Positions 58,324 through 64,000 of a DNA stretch of 64,000 bases are shown piece by piece. The notes under the pieces were generated by a model. The model worked only from the letters and a program-made list of their open reading frames with translations, made no database searches and was not told the origin of the DNA. The stretch's first letter is position 1. Each line of letters begins with the position of its first letter. This stretch comes from Misgurnus anguillicaudatus (lineage: Eukaryota > Chordata > Actinopteri > Cypriniformes > Cobitidae). The position numbers were made by a program, and so were the translations under genes. The stretch is from assembly GCF_027580225.2 (NCBI RefSeq), contig NC_073353.2, forward strand, positions 35,632,001-35,696,000. Reading direction: 5' to 3'.

Positions 58324-59338
58324 ATGCCTCGCACAAAAGAGCTCTCAGAAGACTTACGATCAAGAATTGTTGACTTATATAAAGCTGGAAAGGGCTACAA
58401 AAGTATATCTAAAAGCCTTGATGTCCATGTGTCCACGGTAAGACAGATTGTCTACAAATGGAGAAAGTTCAGCACTGTTGCTACACTCCCTAGGCATGGT
58501 CGTCCTGTAAAGATGACTGCAAGAGCACAGCGCAGAATGCTCAATGAGGTGAAGAAGAATCCTAGAGTGTCAGCTAAAGACTCACAGAAATCTCTGGCAC
58601 ATGCTAACATTTTTGTTGACAAATCTACAATAAGGAAAACATTAACCAATAATGGACTTCATGGGAGGACACCACGGAGGAAGCCACTGCTGTCCAAAAA
58701 AAAACATTGCAGCACGTTTGAAGTTTGCAAAAGAGCACCTGAATGCACTACTGGCAAAACATTCTGTGGACAGATGAAACCAAAATTGAGTTGTTTGGAA
58801 AGAACACGCAACGCTATGTGTGGAGAACAAAAGGCACAGCACACCAACATCAAAACATCATCCCAACTGTGAAATATGGTGGAGGGGCATCATGGTTTGG
58901 GGCTGCTTTGCTGCCTCAGGCCCTGGACGGATTACTGTCATCGATAGAAAAATGAATTCCAAAGTTTATCAAGAAATTTTGCAGGAAAACTTAAGACCAT
59001 CTGTCCGCCAACTGAAGCTTAACAGAGGATGGACGATGCAACAGGACAACAACCCAAAGCATAGAAGTAAATCAACAACAGAATGGCTTCAACAGAAGAA
59101 AATACGCCTTCTGGAGTGGCCCAGTCAGAGTCCTGACCTCAACCTGATTGAGATGCTGTGGCATGACCTCAAGAGAGCGATTCACACCAGACATCCCAAG
59201 AATATTGCTGAACTGAAACACTTTTGTAAAGAGGAATGGTCCAAAATCTCTCCTGACCATTATGCAGGTCTGATCTGCAACTATAGGAAACGTTTGGTTG
59301 AGGTTATTGCTGCCAAAGGAGGGTCAACCAGTTATTAA
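58324..59338 (+). pseudogene. Tc1-type transposase, at least three frameshifts
   Basis: ATG at 58324 starts [20 protein letters not shown], followed by paired helix-turn-helix domains ([34 protein letters not shown]) and the GRPVK linker. An A9 run near 58696-58704 shifts the frame. The next pieces are IAARLKFAKEH, then in a third frame NILWTDETKIELFGKN (first catalytic D), then back again with MVWGCFAASGPG, WTMQQDNNPKH (second D) and [11 protein letters not shown] (E). D to E spacing is 34, the Tc1 DD34E pattern. The end GGSTSY-TAA at 59336-59338. All catalytic residues survive, but the reading frame does not. Confidence 0.88.
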
Positions 59339-59659
59339 TAGGGTGACCATTCGTGCCAGTTCCGCCGGACATGTCCCGAACATGTTTTCGGGTTCGTTCT
59401 CCGGAAGTCGCGTTGCTCGACCGCATACGTCATCACATTTCAGTTAAAATACATTAGAAAATTAAGATGTATTTCTTTTAAGACATACAGTCATTGTAGT
59501 TTCATTCTTATCTTGAAATGTAACGGTTGCTTTTCTGAAATTAAACCCGAAATATTAAACCTTGATGACGTATGTGGTCGACCAACGCGACTTCCGGAGA
59601 ACGAACCCGAAAACATGTTCGGGACGTGTCCGGCGGAACTGGCACGAATGGCCACCCTA
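59339..59659. mobile_element. hAT-type foldback MITE (321 bp) inserted at the Tc1 stop codon
   Basis: Exact 8-bp duplication GTTATTAA (59331-59338 and 59660-59667). The ends TAGGGTGACCATTCGTGCC and GGCACGAATGGCCACCCTA are inverted. Arms of about 100 bp are nearly perfect (tccggaagtcgcgttg / caacgcgacttccgga). CpG-rich against an AT-rich host. Confidence 0.88.
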
Positions 59660-59898
59660 GTTATTAAACCCAAAGGTTCACATACTTTTTCCACCCTGCA
59701 CTATGAATGTTTACATGTTGTTTTCAATAAAAACCTGAAAACGTATAATGCTTGTGCGGTAATAGTTTAAGCAGACTGTGTTTCTCTATTGTTGTGACTT
59801 AAATGAAGATCAGAACCCATTTTATGACCAATTTATGAAGAAATCCAAGTAAGCCCAAAGGGTTCAAATACTTTTTCTTTCAACTGTATTAGGACCTA

Positions 59899-60145
59899 TT
59901 AAAGGCGGGGTGCATGATCTCTGAAAGCAAACGTTGATATTTGAAATCACCTAAACAAACACGCCCCTACCCCAATAAATATCTGGACCTTCTTTTGATA
60001 GACCCGCCCCACACATATGCAACCCAGGCAACGATGTCGGTTAGTAGACACGCCCCTTACTGCTGATTGGCTACAAGTGTGTTTTGGTACTCAGCCCGAC
60101 TCCCTATTCCAAAGTGTTTTCAAAAAATCATGCACCCCGCCTCTA
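59899..60145. mobile_element. MITE 'aaaggcggggtgcatgat'
   Basis: Left ggcggggtgcatgatctctg is inverse to right aaaatcatgcaccccgcct. It begins with TTAA. It sits 10 bp from the Tc1 element's right end. Confidence 0.7.
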
Positions 60146-61798
60146 AAGGGTAACATCCTAGTGACAGCTTTTGTACCTTTATTTTTGAGAGTGTATAGCA
60201 TGCAACAGATAACTATGCAAAAAATGGCACCTTTATTGTTAAGAGTGTTGGTAGTTGAAAGCATGATTAAAATGAAACAAAATGTTTCCTAAAGGAACAC
60301 ACGAGCAAGGAACATGTACAACTTGTAAACAGCTGTTTAAATTCTGCAGAAACATGCTGTTCTTTCTATTGAATTCTGCAGATAAGTGACTTTCATCAGG
60401 TCTGCCATCTTCAATAAAGCATCAAAAGAGTATGTTGCCATTTAAAGTGTGCTAACACATGGCCGTGCGTATGCGTGTCTCAATCGCAGGTGTGGAGTGG
60501 TAAATGATGACGGGTTGTCTGGACTAGAGATCCAGCCCAAATGCGTTGCAGATGTCTGATGCAAGTGGCCTCGCCGCTATCGTTTCACAGCTGTACAGAA
60601 TGATTTTATAGCTTCTTTTCTTTGCACTCTGCCACAGAAGAAACAAGCCTGCCCTTTAATGAGGCCAAAGACAAGTGGCTTCCTGAAGTCTATGTGGTCA
60701 CTTAAAGAAACATGAGCAGGTGTGTCCAACATAAAAGTCTGTTGGTTCATTTTAAAAGGTCCCAACATTTCATTTTTTTTATTTACCTTTCACTCCTAAA
60801 AAAAAAGGTTATTTGCTGCCATAGAAGAACCATGAATCTAAAATCCTTTTTTCTTACATTGAAAGTGATTTTTACTGCAGTTTCACAACAAACTTGGTAC
60901 ATATGTGGCCCTGGGGCAGTAATGAGTAGTACAAGCATTTTATGGGTTAAAATTATTGTTTTTTAATGCCAAAAATCATTAGTATATTAAGTAAAGATCA
61001 TGTTCCAGGAAGTTATTTTGTACATTTCCTACAAAAAATATATCAAAAATGTGTTTTCTTTAGTAATATGTGTTGCAAGGACTTTATTTGCAGAACTTTG
61101 AACCCCAAGATTCCAGAATCTGTTTTTCTAAATCATCACACTGTGCATTTATGAGTTATGTTTTGTAAATGCACTTTCGGATGATTCTCCATACCACCAA
61201 AAAAGGTAGTCACTTTTCTATCTATCTATCTTGTAATGGTCTACCAGATTATTCAAAATTCAATGTTCATTATTTTAGAGAGGTGAGAATCTCTTTTTTG
61301 CTTTTTCTTGTTCACTGACTGCATTGCTTTGTTTACTAATTGATTCATTATCTATTAGCTTTTCCTCCCTTGGGTGAAAGCTGATGCTAATTGCTAAATT
61401 ACAACCTGCCGTGAGGTTTTGATAACCATGTAAACTTAAAGCACATGCTGTAATAAGATCTCTGCATTGATAGGCTGCCACAGGTCATGTTTGGATATTC
61501 AGAAAAAAATCAAACACCGAGGACAAACTGCTCACAACGCCCCAATTATCACGTTTACATTGTCTGGACAAACAGATGCTTTATTTGTTAGGTGTCTTAT
61601 ATTTACCCAAACATTAACACCCAAGACCCAAAATGTGTTGATTGACATCCAAAAGCAGATTTCAGTAATAGAAAGTTGCATGGATTTGACTGATTCAAAA
61701 TCTTTCATGAAACCCAGGTAAATAAAAAGTGCACACAAATACACTTTATTTAAGCACACTAGTTAATGTACTATTTTAATGCACTAATTTTGTACTTG
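60146..61798. other. Intergenic, mostly unassigned
   Basis: Contains a worn copy of the 'tgtgaccctgg' family near 60900-61150 (acatatgtggccctggggca, taatatgtgttgcaagg). The rest has no recognisable gene or repeat boundary. Confidence 0.3.
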
Positions 61799-61927
61799 AA
61801 AGGGACATACCATGAAAATCTGACTTTTAAGTACTATAACTGGGTCCCCAGTGCTTCTATCAACTTTTATCGAGAAGTTGATAGAATTCTAACGAAAAAT
61901 AAAGAAAATCACATCAATCATTTACAT

Positions 61928-62330
61928 TTAAAGGGGACATAGCGTAAAAATCTGACTTTTTCCATGTTTAAGTGCTATAATTGGGTTCCCAGTGCTTCTA
62001 TCAACCTAGAAAATGTGAAAAAGATCGACCCAGTAACTTACCTTTGGCAAACCATTCTCTGCAAGCATGTGAAAAAATAGGTAATTGAAATTTGGCTCCC
62101 CTTGTGATGTCAGAAGGGAATAAGACCGCCCCTTAATCTGCTCTATCAAACCACGCCACTGTCATTTAGTGCAGAGATCAGCTCATTTGCATGTAAAGGA
62201 CACACCTCACACCAACAAGTTGGCAATTTAAACATGCTATAATATGATCTATATGATTCATATATGTACTCTGGGAACACCAAAGATTTATTTGACATCT
62301 TAAAAAAGTCCTGTGAAATGTCCCCTTTAA
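61928..62330. mobile_element. TTAA-flanked MITE 'AGGGGACATATCATG', copy 5
   Basis: TTAA at both ends, ends AGGGGACATAGCGTAAAAAT and ...GTGAAATGTCCCCT. Just upstream (about 61800-61870) is a second, truncated copy of the left end, broken off at a small palindrome (atcaacttttatcgagaagttgat). Confidence 0.75.
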
Positions 62331-62475
62331 CATACAAAAGTGTGTCTTTAGTACTTCTTAAGATAAACCTAAGCACTTCTAAGTGTACTCAACTTGCTAT
62401 TTTGTTTTCAATGCACTAAATATCAATTAAAGTATTACTAGTATTTAGTATACTTTCTCAAGTGCACTAGAGTTA

Positions 62476-64000
<1,525 letters not shown>

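Larger units (their letters stand above)
57945..59886 (+). mobile_element. Tc1/mariner transposon, full length but dead, with long TIRs
   Basis: TA target at 57943-57944 and 59887-59888. The left CAGTTGAAAGAAAAAGTATG and right end catactttttctttcaactg-type sequence are inverted over about 210 bp (57945-58150 and about 59680-59886), including aacattatacgttttcatg against cctgaaaacgtataatg. Total 1,942 bp including a 321-bp MITE insertion. The transposase between is frameshifted. Confidence 0.88.

Overview
The window is vertebrate nuclear DNA, almost certainly from a teleost, and the density and type of DNA transposons suggest a cyprinid-like or other otophysan fish. Two multi-exon protein-coding genes lie on the + strand: the 3' two thirds of nckap1 (22 exons from 3282 to 43443) and a complete frzb/sfrp3 (7 exons from 46214 to 50804). 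The nckap1-to-frzb order and orientation matches my recollection of the mammalian NCKAP1-FRZB neighbourhood, so this looks like conserved synteny. The order, frame and peptide content of both genes come directly from the sequence, with splice sites read one by one.

Layout: 1-3281 is nckap1 intron with several miniature transposons (MITEs). 3282-43443 carries nckap1 coding exons, whose introns are filled with MITEs, hAT-like elements, foldback elements and a 3.3 kb minisatellite. 43444-44250 is the nckap1 3' UTR with two AATAAA signals. 44391-45103 is a foldback repeat. 45818-46213 is the frzb promoter and 5' UTR. 46214-50804 is frzb. 50805 to about 51610 is the frzb 3' UTR, which unexpectedly contains a GC-rich 51-codon ORF. 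From 51.6 to 64.0 kb the DNA is intergenic and repeat-rich, ending with two decayed Tc1/mariner transposons (57945-59886 and 62476 to beyond the window end).

Nckap1 is a core subunit of the WAVE regulatory complex (Rac to Arp2/3 actin assembly). Frzb is a secreted Wnt antagonist. They are neighbours by ancestry, and nothing in the sequence shows a shared pathway.

The most notable points are as follows. Two nckap1 exon ends lack a canonical splice donor: one looks like a single-base loss at 3940, and one is a GA donor at 9354 with a transposon starting 8 bp downstream. A small cysteine-rich, signal-peptide-like ORF lies just after frzb. The last nckap1 intron holds a many-layered transposon nest whose insertion order can be read from target-site duplications. 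A dimeric G-rich minisatellite has been split by a hAT element that carries a decayed BED zinc-finger exon. I saw no prokaryotic system, CRISPR array, tRNA or rRNA gene.
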